64,000 nt of DNA from Malus domestica (taxonomy: Eukaryota; Streptophyta; Magnoliopsida; Rosales; Rosaceae), in NCBI RefSeq assembly GCF_042453785.1, contig NC_091669.1, forward strand, positions 11,730,501-11,794,500, written 5' to 3'. Made by a program: the position numbers and the translations under genes. Each line of letters opens with the position of its first letter. The stretch's first letter is position 1. Below are positions 1 to 11,106 of this stretch, piece after piece. A model generated the notes under the pieces. It had not been told where the DNA came from, searched no databases, and was given only the letters and a program-made list of their open reading frames with translations.

Positions 1-65
1 TCAACGAAGGAAATCACGACAAAGGTGGGTACAAAATTAAAGCACACAGGTCACCAAGAGCGAAC

Positions 66-260
66 TGCTCTGATGCCATATCAAACTAAACATGGTAAAT
101 ACCAAAAATATATATGACAATATTTGAGAATTTCTTATATATTCATTAATCTCGAAAGTGAAGTATCTACAGGAGTTACAATTGGCATTACATATGTACT
201 TCACCAATGTGGGACAATAAACTACTATTTACACTTTAACTAATATATAACTCGCAACAA
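66..260 (-). mobile_element. Possible degenerate LTR end with tRNA-iMet-like primer site
   Basis: On the minus strand, bases 78 down to 66 read TGGCATCAGAGCA, close to the TGGTATCAGAGC primer-binding site used by many plant Copia elements. The sequence on its other side (about 79-260) is AT-rich, as an LTR would be. The expected CA terminus is mutated and the element body lies outside the window, so the edges cannot be confirmed. Confidence 0.3.
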
Positions 261-261
261 T

Positions 262-1415
262 TTGAAGAATGAGATTTATTTTGTGCGCTCGGGATACTAT
301 GTAGCGATGGAGATGATGGAGAATGGTGAGTTTGGTCGTAAAAGGGGGGGAATGTTAACTTCGTCTCGTTTGATGGTGGGGATGTGGAAGATAACGTGGT
401 CTCTTTTGGTGCCAAATAAAATTAGATTTATTTGGAAGGCGTGTCGAAAGGCGTTGCAAGTGAGGCATAATTTGGAGTAACGGCAGACACGGGTTGTGAA
501 TAAGTGTGAACTATGTGGTGTACCTGACAAAACTGAGGCTCACCTGTTCTTTGGGTGTGAATTTAGTTGTGCTTTCTGGTTTAGGACGTCTTTGCAAATT
601 GATATGGCGTCTATGGGGGCGAATGATTTTATGGAGGGTTGGTAGAGGTTAGTAGAGCGATTGGATAGAGAGGTGGCCTCAGAGTTGGTACTGCAGCAGG
701 TGGCATTTGGTTTAGGGTGAATTTGGAAGTGTAGGAATGAAGCTATATTCAATGGAAATAGAATCCTACCCCATGTTGCAATTGATTTATGGTAGCAACA
801 GGTTAGCGAATTCAAAGAGGCTATGGTAGTGGCGGTGGGGGAGAGGCAAAAAAGTAGGGACCTAAAGGTGGGTAGTAGTGAGACGGATGGGGTTGGGGGT
901 GATGCATTCACATGGACGATTTGGCACTCTAAAGCTCAACTGTGATGCTGCATGGTGGAAAGCTACAAAGGTGGGTGGTGTGGGTTAGGTGCTTCGGGAT
1001 TTTGCCCGGATAACAAACCTTGCAGGTGGGGTAGGTGGGGAGCGTTTTGCTACTGCGATTATGGCGAAGGTTGAGACGATTGGGAAAGGGATGGAGATGA
1101 TTATTGCTAGTGATGTTATAGAGCCTGGGATTAGGTTGGTGGTGGAATCAGACTCAAATGGGTTGATCCAAATGATTAACGAGGAGGTCATGGCTGATGT
1201 GGCACTCGGTGTTTATCTCCAAGATATTTGGAGGATGGCGAGCTTGTTCCAATTGGTGAAGTTTTGCTTTACCCCTCGGTAATGCAATCGTGCAGTTCAC
1301 TTGGTGGCGGCACACGTAGTTAAGCATGACGGGAGATTTGGCTGGGATGAGTTAGGTCCGGAGTTTCTTTTTAATATTTTAGCAGAATATGCAAATGTAA
1401 CCATTCGTATTAAGT
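262..1415 (+). pseudogene. LINE ORF2 remnant: zf-RVT and RNase H regions
   Basis: This is the 3' part of a non-LTR retrotransposon polyprotein. The first frame shows the zinc-binding reverse-transcriptase region: WSLLVPNKIRFIWKA at about 399-443, then CELCG...EAHLFFGCEFSCAFW at about 508-580. A plant-type RNase H region follows (LRDFARITNLAGGVGGERFA at about 992 onward), with a C-terminal CNRAVHLVAAHVV motif near 1285-1325 and the family's typical GPEFLFNILAE tail near 1358. In-frame stops at about 478, 643, 718 and 793 and later frame changes interrupt it. No reverse-transcriptase core is present, so the copy is 5'-truncated, as LINE insertions commonly are. No poly-A tail is obvious. It should be inactive. 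Confidence 0.75.
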
Positions 1416-1569
1416 TCAATAAATTTCTATCTTTCGACAAAAAAAAAAAATTTACTCTATGTAATTTGATCAATTTAATTCAAGTAGAGAAGAAACGCAC
1501 CTAATTCAGTTTGGGTACGAAAAAGAAAATTGTTCATATATTAATGACACTAGATTTTTTTTTATTTTT

Positions 1570-1686
1570 TATGAAGAGACTGCAAAATGTAAAGAGGGAA
1601 GCCAATGAAGTGGCGCATCGACTCACACAGTATGGGTTAATATCAATCTCTAATTTTTGGTGTGTAGTTCTCGTTTTCGTCGAATG
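1570..1686 (+). pseudogene. Second LINE RNase H C-terminal fragment
   Basis: A short open stretch reads NVKREANEVAHRLTQYGL, which matches the C-terminal part of LINE-type RNase H domains (the R-x-A-N-x-V-A-H-x-L pattern). It is separate from, and in a different frame to, the remnant ending near 1415, so it is either a second insertion or a displaced part of the first. It ends at a stop near 1684. The evidence is one motif only. Confidence 0.4.
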
Positions 1687-1807
1687 AAAAGCCTTGATAA
1701 GATTTTCATGAGGCCATATTTTTTACACCCTACCCTCTGTCGACATATTCTTCTAACCATTAATGAATATACTGCTCAAGAAAAAAATAACAAAGAGAAG
1801 ACGGTCA

Positions 1808-2370
1808 TGTTGCAGTCTAAGATAGAACCTTAAAGAATCAAACATACATCATGTTTACTGTTTGTACCGTACTTGACCAATCCCGAAACTACTGAGCACC
1901 GGTCAACGTTATACCGTCAAAGACCCAGAAGAGTTTCCCTCCAACCAGGAGGCCAATCACAGCACGACACGTGACATTAGAAGCCAATCATAGCACGACA
2001 CATGTCAACATCAGAAGCCAATCACAACAGGACATGTGTCAATGTCAGAATGAAACTAGAAACTTTCTTCTATAAATAGAGATCATTCTCTCACAATATT
2101 TCCTAATGTCATTTGTACTAAATCATTCACTAGTACTCATTAAAGGAGAGCTTGAACCTATGTACTTGTGTAAACCTTTCACAATTAATAAGAATTCCTC
2201 TACTCCGTGGACGTAGCCAATCTGGGTGAACCATGTACATCTTGTGTTTGCTTCCCTGTCCCTATCTATTTACATACTTATTCACACTAGTGATTGGAAC
2301 AATCTAGTGAAGGTCACAAACTTAACATTTTCTGTTGTACCAAAGTCCCCGCTGATTTTGTGCATCAACA
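1808..2370 (+). repeat. Probable 5' LTR of the Tat-type element
   Basis: The right edge is well supported: the sequence ends in ...CAACA two bases before the primer-binding site. The left edge is uncertain, with TG starts at both 1808 and 1852. A TATA box (tataaataga) lies at 2071-2080. Just upstream, at about 1950-2045, are three imperfect direct repeats of roughly 30-35 bp, each with GCCAATCA followed by a GACACRTG- or GACATGTG-type motif. That is a plausible U3 enhancer. Without a 3' LTR the boundary cannot be checked. Confidence 0.6.
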
Positions 2371-2372
2371 TT

Positions 2373-2390
2373 TGGCGCCGTCTGTGGGAA
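2373..2390 (+). promoter_or_regulatory. Primer-binding site of the Tat-type element
   Basis: TGGCGCCGTCTGTGGGAA starts two bases after the LTR end. The TGGCGCC start is the usual plant Ty3/gypsy PBS and places the internal region to the right. I did not assign the tRNA. Confidence 0.75.
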
Positions 2391-2477
2391 CGACACATAT
2401 TCCCACTCTCTTCAGCTTTGTCAAGCTGGTTTCTACCATTCGTACACTCTTTTTTGACCAGGCATCCCTCTCCAACA

Positions 2478-3960
2478 TGGGGAGCGAAGGAAGCCACATC
2501 ACACAGAATGACACCCCTCTTGCACCTAGTGCGAAGCAACGAAAGAAGGAAGAAAAAAGGGTTGCTCTTTAAGCTAAAGTCGATGAGCTAGAAGCTCTGA
2601 ACAACAAGATAGCAATGAAGAATGAGGTCTTCCAAGAGTAGTATGAGAAGCTATTTGAGACGCTGCACGAAACTAGGCATACTCAAACACGCGAGCTCGT
2701 TGCCCTTGTGGACATCAACCATTATTTGGGTGCCCTCTAACATGGAGGGTCACCTTCCTTTGACATGGGTATCCCTGATGAAGAGCGAGCTAATCATCAA
2801 AACATTGATCAACATGAGACATCTCTCAACCCAGCTGCTTCGACCTGAAGTAGGAGAAGTGGAGGAAGACACTTTCTTGCAGAAGGGTTAAAAGGATCGA
2901 AAATCGTTTATTGTGATTACCGAGACTTCCTAAAGCAACGTCGAGAGAATCCTTTCCACATATGCTCGAAGATCAATGACCCAAGGGTTTCTGAAAGACT
3001 CGGTCCCCTCCCATAGCCCAGGCGAGCTGCTAATCTGGGGAAGGAATGACAGGTCCCAGAGGAACATGAAGGTACATGGGACTCTGAGGTATTCCGACAG
3101 ACTCGTCCTAGAAGTCAGTACGGCGAGTCTAAGGAAAAATCACACGCATTTGCTCAAACTTTCCTACTTCCAAGAGGCGATGGAGACTTACGAAAGAAAA
3201 TCCCAGTGGTACATGACTCCACTCAAAACCCTCTTGTCCTACAGCTTCTTGAGGAAGTAAACAAGTTGAAGGCCGAACGTCAGGTCGAGATACCTGACTG
3301 GAACCAATCCAGGCCTGGCTCTCTCATAAGGAGGATCCTTGACACCCCCTTCAAGCGAAGACAAAACAAAAGCTTGGTTTACAACTCTATACTGGAAGGG
3401 AGGACTCAATTGAACACCTTAACCTCTTTGAGTCCACCATGGCATATCAGATGCACACTGACGAAGAACGATGTCTTCTCTTCCCCTCTACCCTCTTTGG
3501 CGGAGCTCTAAACTGGTATTGCCGTCTTCCACCTGAGACAGTAGACTCATTTGAGGAACTGAGGAAACTGTTTGTCTCTCAACACATCTTCCAGACCGAT
3601 CGCTTGCATTCTGCAGATGACTTGTACACTATTCGCCAGAAGCCGAACGAGTCACTACGAGAGTATGCTGGTTGTTTCAGCCATGAGTATTCTCGCTGTG
3701 CTGAGGCAGATGACAAGACCGCCCTCAAAGCCTTCACGGCATGCATACGTGATTGTTTCTTCAAGCACATGATCAATGCCAACACTTGCAAGACTTGCTC
3801 TGAGGTGATGGCACATGCTTACAACTATGCCTCCGCCGAGGCAACGACATATCAAGGGAAACCCCCCACAACCACACCTTATCAGCAAGTAGGGAGTGGA
3901 AGCCAAATCCAACCAAATGAGAAGACCTCGACTTTCCAAACGTGCCTCCCCTGCCTTACT
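2478..3960 (+). pseudogene. gag region of the Tat-type element (broken)
   Basis: A start-like ATG at 2478 opens a charged frame (MGSEGSH...), followed by several short frames. The retrotransposon gag core is readable from about 3439 to 3860: TDEERCLLFPSTLFGGALNWYC, then SFEELRKLFVSQH and ESLREYAGCFSHE, in the usual order of the Retrotrans_gag family. It stops at 3961-3963. Stops near 2583 and 2640, with frame changes before 3439, prevent a full-length Gag. A zinc-knuckle-like run (CCYHEHNGYDGEKC) lies further on, near 4278. Confidence 0.7.
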
Positions 3961-4314
3961 TAATACTTTGCCAAGTTAACAGACATATCAATCTCAAGAC
4001 AAAAGGAAAGATTTCTATCCTCACCAGTCTCATTTTAGTAAAAGGAGTAAGGGACACTACCGCGATAACCAAGGGTATCGCCATGATAATCCCCGACCCC
4101 AGACAATCAACATAGTGGGTCAAACACATGTCAGGACAGCCCCTATCCCGAGGTATGAGGCATACATACCTTTGAACGCCACATGCGTGGCAATTTACCC
4201 CAGCATAGCACATTTGATACCGAAGCCAAAGCCGAGGCACCCGGATTACAAGCCCACGAAGAACACAGACACGTTTTGCTGCTACCACGAACATAACGGT
4301 TATGACGGCGAGAA

Positions 4315-5010
4315 GTGTATCACTCTCGTGATCATATTGAAGCTTTGGCACGTGAAGGAAAAATTGATCAATTCCTTATTCACCCTTCAAGGGGTAACCA
4401 TAACCAACGCCAGGTAAATGTGATATATTCCATAAGTGGTGGCACACCCATATCTAAATCTTCCAACAGGGCCATGAAAAATAGTGAACGAGCTTTAAGG
4501 TCTGGCCACCAAGTGTTTCACGTGGAAGACATCAGGGGAGGTAAGTATCAAAAGCCTAACTGGGATCCAATATGTTTCTACCCTGAGGAAGAAAGAGGTG
4601 TCATCTACCCTGACAACGACCCACTGATTGTGGAAGCTCACATAGCTAACTTTGAAGTACCACGAATCCTGGTAGACACGGGGGCTTCGGTCAATATCAT
4701 GTTTGTTGAAGCTTCCAGGGCACTTAATGTAGTTGAACACTTGCTCGACCGCTCGATTTCCCCTCTAATAAGCTTCTCCGGTGATATCGTGCAACCTTTG
4801 GGGAGCATACACTTACCTTTCACCATTGGTACATACCCTTACACAGTTACCATTACCACTAACTTCCTGGTGGTTGAGTGCCCAACGGCATACAATGTCA
4901 TCTTCGGACGCACAGGCATCAATGATCTCAAGGCCATGGTATCTACACATATGTTGTTGATGTATTTCCAACCCCTATGGCAATGGTTACATCAGAGGAG
5001 ATCAACTTAG
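4315..5010 (+). pseudogene. Protease region of the Tat-type element
   Basis: This frame contains the retropepsin active-site motif LVDTGASVNIMF at about 4670-4705. The preceding FEVPRI strand and the later YNVIFGRTGINDLKA flap-side motif are typical of plant Ty3 proteases. The frame ends at 5008-5010, and another frame change separates it from reverse transcriptase. The enzyme would have processed Gag-Pol; this copy cannot, because the polyprotein is broken on both sides. Confidence 0.75.
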
Positions 5011-5280
5011 TGCACGATCATGTTACAACACTTCGGTCAAGCAACAACACCTGCCTGTGCCCAAGGAAACCCTTTCTATACATGACCAAGTCATAAAGAC
5101 CAGCCCAGACAAAGCCAACTTGGATTTTCACGGTGGCACTAGTCAACCCGACGATCCTCGAGATGACTCTTTCACCCAGCAAGCACAACCCGTTGAAGAG
5201 TTGGAGAAGGTTTCTATCTCAAAAGATTATCCGGATCGCATGGTGAAGATTGGCACCACTTTGTCACACCGCCCATTCGG

Positions 5281-6126
5281 TTGGCATTGATCTCTTTTTT
5301 GCAAGAGAACACTGAGGTCTTCGCTTGGTCATACGGGGACATGCCAGGCATCTCTCCCGATATCATCTGTTATCGCTTAAGTATTGACCCCAAGACCAAG
5401 CCAGTGAGACAGAAGCGAAGATCTTATGACGCTGAACGGTACGAGGCAATGAAGGCAGAAGTTGAAAAACTCAAAGGCATAGGCTTCGTCCGCGAAGTCA
5501 ATTATCTAACGTGGGTAGCAAATGTTGTCCTTGTTAAGAAGAATCCGACCAAGGAAAGTCTCCTGCTCTAAAAGGTCTTGTAGAGAATGTGTGTCGATTA
5601 CACCGACCTAAACAAAGGATGCCTGAAAGATAGCTTTCCTCTTCCTCTCATAGATAGACTTATAGACTTTACGACAGGGTGTGAACTCCTGAGCTTTATG
5701 AATGCTTACTCAGGATACAACCAAATCCTCATGAACCCTCCGGACCAAGAACACACAACCTTCACTACTGACAGGGGACTATATTGCTATAAAGTCATGC
5801 TCTTCGGCCTAAAGAATGTAGGAGCGACTTATCAGAGACTGGTCAATTCAATATTCGCCGAACAGATTGGAAAGAGCATGGAAGTTTACGTTGATGATAT
5901 GCTAGTCAAGAGCAAACATGCTGACCAACACATCACCAACCTATTTGAAACTTTCACCATTTTGAAGAGGTATCGAATGAGGTTGAACCCCAACAAATAT
6001 GCCTTCGGCGTAGGCTCTGGCAAATTCTTAGGCTTCATGATAAGCCAACGAGGCATTGAGGCTAATCCCGAGAAGATCAAAGCAATCCTCGACATGAAGG
6101 AACTAGTAACTTCAAAAGACATCTAG
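5281..6126 (+). pseudogene. Reverse transcriptase of the Tat-type element
   Basis: The first part (5281-5571) has the N-terminal region seen in Ty3 elements (FAWSYGDMPGISPD, then the KPVRQKRR stretch). A stop at 5569-5571 interrupts it. The second part (5587-6126) carries [42 protein letters not shown] and the catalytic box [10 protein letters not shown] at about 5881-5910 (YVDD type). The first catalytic-aspartate region reads NAYSGYNQ where the usual plant motif is DAxSGYNQ, so the first catalytic aspartate appears to be lost. That is one more sign of decay. Confidence 0.85.
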
Positions 6127-6141
6127 AGCCTTATTGGCAAG

Positions 6142-6700
6142 GTGGCAGCCTTAACTAGGTTCATCTCTAAGGCCACAGACAGATGTGCTTTTTTCTTTAA
6201 AGCACTTAAGGGAAGTAAGAAGTACATTACATGGACTGATGAATGTGTTGAGGCATTCAAGAACCTCAAATACTACATGAGTAAAGCCCATTTGCTCTCC
6301 AAACCTGAGGTTGGTGACACTCTCATTATCTATCTTCGGTATCGGCTTCAGCAGTAAGTTCCATTCTCATTCCAAAGGATGGTAATGTCGAACGGCCTAT
6401 CTACTACGCTAGTAAGGCCTTACAAGATGCGGAGACACGATACTCCAACATTGAGAAATTGGCTTTAGCATTGGTCATGTCTGCTCGAAAACTTCGCCAT
6501 TACTTCCAAGCACACTCCATCATCGTGCTTACCAATCATCATCTTCGACAGATCCTCCAAAGTCTTGACACTTCTGGGTGAATGATCAAATGGGCAATAG
6601 CATTGGGTGAGTTTGACATCTTCTACCAACCAAAGCCAGCTGAGAAGGGCTAAGCAGTAGCAGACTTTATCGCCGACTTCATATATCCTGTTGACATTGT
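6142..6700 (+). pseudogene. RNase H (first, retroviral type) of the Tat-type element
   Basis: The region begins with the RT-RNase H connection (ALTRFISKATDR, WTDECVEAFKNLK) and continues in changing frames through YYASKALQDAETRYSNIEKLALALVMSARKLRHYF-like sequence at about 6398-6505. The motif order is that of Ty3 RNase H. Stops at about 6355, 6580 and 6652 break it. Confidence 0.7.
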
Positions 6701-6716
6701 TTCTACGCCTAAAGAA

Positions 6717-7349
6717 ATGGTTTCATTACCCTTAGAAGCTCAGAAAATAGAACCAACAACCCCAGTATGGAGTCTATATGTTGATGACTCGTCCAACCAA
6801 CAGGGTTGTGGAGCAGGACTAGTCTTTACGACGCCTGACAAAGTGGCAATGGAGTATGCTTTTCGTTTCAAATTCAAGGCATCGAACAATGAGGCCGAAT
6901 ATGAAGCCCTCATAGTAGGCTTACGTTTGGCTAAAAATATTGGGGTTAAACTAATTGATATCTTCAGTGACTCCCAATTGGTGGTTAACCAGGTCACCAA
7001 CAACTTTGACGTTAAGGATAGCTCCATAGCAACATATCTGGCACAAACACAATTGTTGCTCAAGCATTTCCACTATCAGATCACCCAAATTCCTCTAGCG
7101 GTGAAAAGTCATGCAGATGCTTTGGTTCACCTAGCCTCAGCGATGGAAGACAAGATTGGGAGAAAAATTCAGGTCGGATTGTTGGCAGCACCAAGCACCA
7201 TGGCTGCGGAAGTGTGTAACTTACAACAAGGGGATAGTTGGATTACCCCGATTTATAGATTCCTTGCTCATGGCACCTTTCCAAATGACAAAGTCCAAGC
7301 TAAGCAGATTCGATACAAGGCTACCCGTTACTTGATCATTAATGACTAA
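6717..7349 (+). pseudogene. Second (archaeal-type) RNase H of the Tat-type element
   Basis: This is a continuous 210-residue frame. It contains SLYVDDSSNQQGCGAGLV, KASNNEAEYEALIVGLRLAK, FSDSQLVVNQV and ADALVHLASA, the conserved D, E, D and D positions of an RNase HI fold. The ASNNEAEYEAL block is typical of the additional RNase H carried by plant Tat elements, between the ordinary RNase H and integrase. It is the longest intact domain left in the element. It ends at 7347-7349, where integrase continues in another frame. Confidence 0.85.
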
Positions 7350-8474
7350 CTCTACAAGAGGGGTTTTAACCTACCATACCTAAGACACCTTACGCCCGCA
7401 GAGGCGGAAACTGTCCTTCAGGAAATACATGAAGGAGTCTGCGGAGATCATGCTGGATCTCGATCCCTAGCACATAAGGCTTTTCGCCAAGGATATTACT
7501 GGCTAACACTCCACCAAGATGCCATGAGAATATCCCGCTCATGTGATAAGAGTCAATGCTACGTAACTATTCCTCACTCCCCTCCTGAGCCGCTTGCTCC
7601 TATGATCAGCCCTTGGCCCTTGGCCCAATGAGGACTTGATTTGATCGGCCCAATGCCTGCAGGGAAGGGCAAGGTTCGCTATGCAATCGTTGTAGTTGAC
7701 TACTTCACAAAGTGGTCCGAAGTAGAACCCTTGGCAACCATTACTGAGGCAAAAATAGAAGACTTCATATGAAAGAACATCCTTTGTAGATTTGGCATTC
7801 TCAATGCGATAGTCACTGACAACGGGCGACAGTTCGACAACAATAAGTTCAGGATGTTCTGCTCTAAGTTCAACATCAACTTATGTTTTTCCTCCCCAGC
7901 TCATCTCCAGTCTAATGGACAAGTTGAAGCCATCAACAAAATAATCAAGCGAACTTTGAAAACTAGCTTGGACAAGGCTAAAGGTTGTTGGCCAGAATTT
8001 GTACCCCAAGTTCTTTGGTCATACCGCACTTCGTATCGGACATCAATAGGAGAAACCCCAATCTCACTTGCCTTTGGTACAGAGGCAGTTGTCCCAGTTG
8101 AGCTTGAGCAAGCAATGTTCCGATTTTAGAACTACGTGCAAAGCGAAAATGACAAACAACTTACCCTTAACTTAGATCTATTCGAGAAACACAGAAACCA
8201 TGCTCACTTGAGGAATGTCGCCTATAAGCAGCGCATCTCCAACTACTATGACTCAAAGGTCAAATCTCGTTCTTTCAAAGTAGGGGACTGGGTATTGAAG
8301 AAAAGATTACTCTGCGACAGAGTCCTAAGTGAAGGAACACTTAGTCCAAACTGGGATGGACCGTTTGAAGTTGTTGGCATCAGTTGCCCTGGCTCCTACA
8401 AGCTTAGAAGCTCCGATGGCAAGACCCTTGGCCATCCATGGAACGCTGATCACTTGAAGTACTATTACAAGTAA
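7350..8474 (+). pseudogene. Integrase of the Tat-type element
   Basis: The N-terminal zinc region (LRHLTPAEAETVLQEIHEG, GDHAGSRSLAHKA, CDKSQCY) is at about 7379-7565. The catalytic core follows: DLIGPMPAGKGKVRYAIVVVDYFTKWSE at about 7636-7720, VTDNGRQFDN at about 7813-7845, and SNGQVEAINK at about 7911-7940, which supply the D, D and E residues. A C-terminal domain (FKVGDWVLKK, then LSPNWDGPFEV) ends at 8474 with no chromodomain. Stops at about 7629, 7770 and 8127 split the frame. Confidence 0.85.
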
Positions 8475-8825
8475 ACTCACATTGTACAAGTGTTAGGCTT
8501 CAGCCGTTCGGCATCCTATGTGACGAAGACTATTTGGCATGAATTCAATAAAGAGGTGATTTACACAACTCAGTCCTAATCCTCTTACATTCCTAGCAAT
8601 GAAACACTCGGGTTCAAAGCTTCAACATGAATGCTTCCAACATGAAACAAAGTCTAAGTATATGTCAACAAGACTATACAAATAAACGAACAGTTTCACA
8701 GTATATTCGTTTAATCATACATTCCAACACATTCATACATAAGTCAACTGTGCTTTGAAAAGGTTCAACATACTTTGTGTCATTCGACACTTGCTACAAT
8801 GTGCCTAAACACCTTGCCCTTATTC
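8475..8825 (+). other. 3' untranslated region of the Tat-type element
   Basis: This is noncoding sequence between the integrase stop and the first tandem array. I see no gene or polypurine tract. A long 3' UTR is usual for Tat elements. Confidence 0.55.
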
Positions 8826-9100
8826 TCACCAACCAGGTGATAAAATGTACAACCCGTACTCTCCTTCATGCCACCAACCAGGTGATGAAATGTACAACCC
8901 GTACTCTAATATCATTTGGCAACTTGCCATTCATGCCACCAACCAGGTGATGAAATGTAAAACCTGTACTCTCCTTCATGCCAACAACCAGGTGACTAAT
9001 ATCATTTGGCAACTTGCCATTCATGCCACTAACCAGGAGGAGAAGGAACTCACATTCGTACCACAAACCAAGTGATGAAAGCAACTCACCATTCATTCCA
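8826..9100 (+). repeat. Short tandem repeats around CACCAACCAGGTGA
   Basis: Five or six imperfect repeats each begin with a variant of ACCAACCAGGTGATGAAATG. Two spacer types alternate: one with CCCGTACTCTCCTTCATGCC and one carrying an extra AATATCATTTGGCAACTTGCC insert. The repeats lie between pol and the missing 3' LTR, upstream of the 95-bp array. The short open frames across them are by-products of the periodicity. Confidence 0.75.
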
Positions 9101-9350
9101 CCTACCAGAAGACGAGTAGTACAACTTATATATGTGAACTCCTAGCATTCACAAATAATCAAAAACCCTTAAGCTTGACAACTCAACTAGGGGAGCACTT
9201 ATGCCCAACAAGAGTTATAGTCACCAACAAAGTCTTATTACAAGCCAACAACAACTTCAGTGCATGGCATACGAAGATCAAGCTATTTAGCCCTCTTGCA
9301 TATGCTTCAAACATTTCCCCTCTGTAACAATGTAAACACTACAACTCGTA

Positions 9351-10625
9351 AAAAGCTTCACACACTCTTGATCAAGACAGTGTGAAGCAAAACCAATTTA
9401 TGGTGCCAACAAGAGCTTCATCAATGAAGGGCAACCACAATTCTCAAAAGCTTCACACACTCTTGATCAAGACAGTGTGAAGCAAAACCAATTTATGGTG
9501 CCAACAAGAGCTTCATCAAAGGAGTTCAACCACAATTCTCAAAAGCTTCACACACTTTTGATCAAGACAGTGTGAAGCAAAACCAATTAATGGTGCCAAC
9601 AAGAGCTTCATCAATAGAGGGCAACCACAATTCTCAAAAGCTTCACACACTCTTGATCAAGATAGTGTGAAGCAAAACCAATTTATGGTGCCAACAAGAG
9701 CTTCATCAAAGGAGTTCAACCACAATTCTCAAAAGCTTCACACACTCTTGATCAAGACAGTGTGAAGCAAAACCAATTTATGGTTCCAACAAGAGCTTCA
9801 TCAATAGAGGGCAACCACGATCCTCAAAAGCTTCACACACTCTTGATCAAGACAGTGTGAAGCAAAACCAATTTATGGTTCCAACAAGAGCTTCATCAAT
9901 AGAGGGCAACCACAATCCTCAAAAGCTTCACACACTCTTGATCAAGACAGTGTGAAGCAAAACCAATTTATGGTGCCAATAAGAGCTTCATCAATGGAAG
10001 GCAACCACAATTCTCAAAAGCTTCACACACTCTTGATCAAGACAATGTAAAGCAAAACCAATTTATGGTGCAACATGAGCTTCATTAAAGGAGTTCAACC
10101 ACAATTCTCAAAAGCTTCATATACTCTTGATCAAGATAGTGTGAAGCAAAACCAATTTATGGTGCCAACAAAAGCTTCATCAATGGAGGACAACTACAAT
10201 TCTCATACCTTCGAAGCAAATTCAATTTATATGGTTCATCCAAACCTTCGACTACTACAAGGTATGGCTTGCATCACAATCTCTTGCTCAACAGTGTGGA
10301 AGAAAAATTTGTATATGTTGTTTCTCCCACATTTTCAAATTTCTAGTTTCCTAAAAAAAAAAAAAATTGGGAAATTCAACAAAGCTTCATCAATGGAGGA
10401 CAACTACAAATTCTCAAAAGCTTCACACTATCTTGATCAAAATAGTGTGAAGCAAAATCAATTCATGGTACCCAACAAAAGCTTCAACTCCAAAGCTTCA
10501 CCTACAAAGCTTCAACACAAAAGCTTCATCAATGGAGGACAACTACAAATTCTCAAAAGCTTCACACTATCTTGATCAAGATAGTGTGAAGCAAATCAAT
10601 TCATGGTACCCAACAAAAGCTTCAC
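9351..10625 (+). repeat. 95-bp minisatellite with an internal hairpin
   Basis: Units begin AAAAGCTTCACAC at 9351, 9446, 9541, 9636, 9731, 9826, 9921 and 10016, an exact 95-bp period. Degenerate copies follow at about 10110, 10416 and 10556. Each unit contains GCTTCACAC...CTTGATCAAG...GTGTGAAGC, a near-perfect palindrome of about 34 bp centred on TGATCA. Two end variants (AAAGGAGTTC and AATAGAGGGC) partly alternate, which suggests some amplification as dimers. The array occupies the 3' UTR of the Tat element, where such elements often carry tandem repeats. The open frames at 10075-10575 and 10532-10777 are by-products of the repeat. Confidence 0.9.
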
Positions 10626-11106
10626 ACTACATTAATTACCAATTTCTATATATTTCCAGCTGCAAACTAAAGGTCATAGGACAACAGAACATATCTTATG
10701 ATGTTTATCTTCTACCACAGAATTTCATTACTTTGTTGCTTGATCATACAAAATATTTAAGTTCCTTCCATTTCTGAAAAAAAATACACACATCATCGGG
10801 TGGATGAAACAAGAAACCCATAAATTGGTAACATGTTTTAAGAAATTTCATGGATCCTCATTCAGAAAATGTGGTATGTATGGGTATATTTGTTGCACTG
10901 TTTAGAAGTAGTGAGCTCAATCAACAGTTACTCGTAAAATTTTAAAATCTCAAGCGCAGGAACCAGTTAAATTTTGATGAATGAAGAAAAAAGATTGTGC
11001 GTTATAATCACATCATATTTACAAAATAGTTAGTAAAGAACTATATAGTAAATTTGTACATAATGGTAATGTGTTGAAGATCATTATCTCTTGTGTTTCA
11101 GAAGAA

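Larger units (their letters stand above)
1808..10625 (+). mobile_element. Decayed Ty3/gypsy retrotransposon, Tat lineage, 3' LTR not seen
   Basis: Visible in order are a probable 5' LTR, a TGGCGCC primer-binding site, gag, protease, reverse transcriptase, RNase H, a second RNase H, integrase and a long 3' untranslated region with two tandem-repeat arrays. A second RNase H between the normal RNase H and integrase, with no chromodomain after integrase, is typical of the plant Tat group (Ogre, Retand and relatives). At least ten stops and frame changes interrupt pol, so the copy is dead. I found no second copy of the LTR sequence downstream. The array runs directly into the RALF repeat block near 10625, so the 3' end has probably been lost. 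The left boundary is a guess at the first TG-starting candidate. Confidence 0.85.

Noticed and set aside
8845..10625. CRISPR-like regular repeats
   Set aside because: Units are directly adjacent 95-bp tandem repeats with no unique spacers, in a eukaryotic retroelement 3' UTR.
10075..10777. Open frames of 166 and 81 residues over the minisatellite
   Set aside because: They follow the repeat period (95 bp is not a multiple of three, so frames shift between units), and the content matches no known family.
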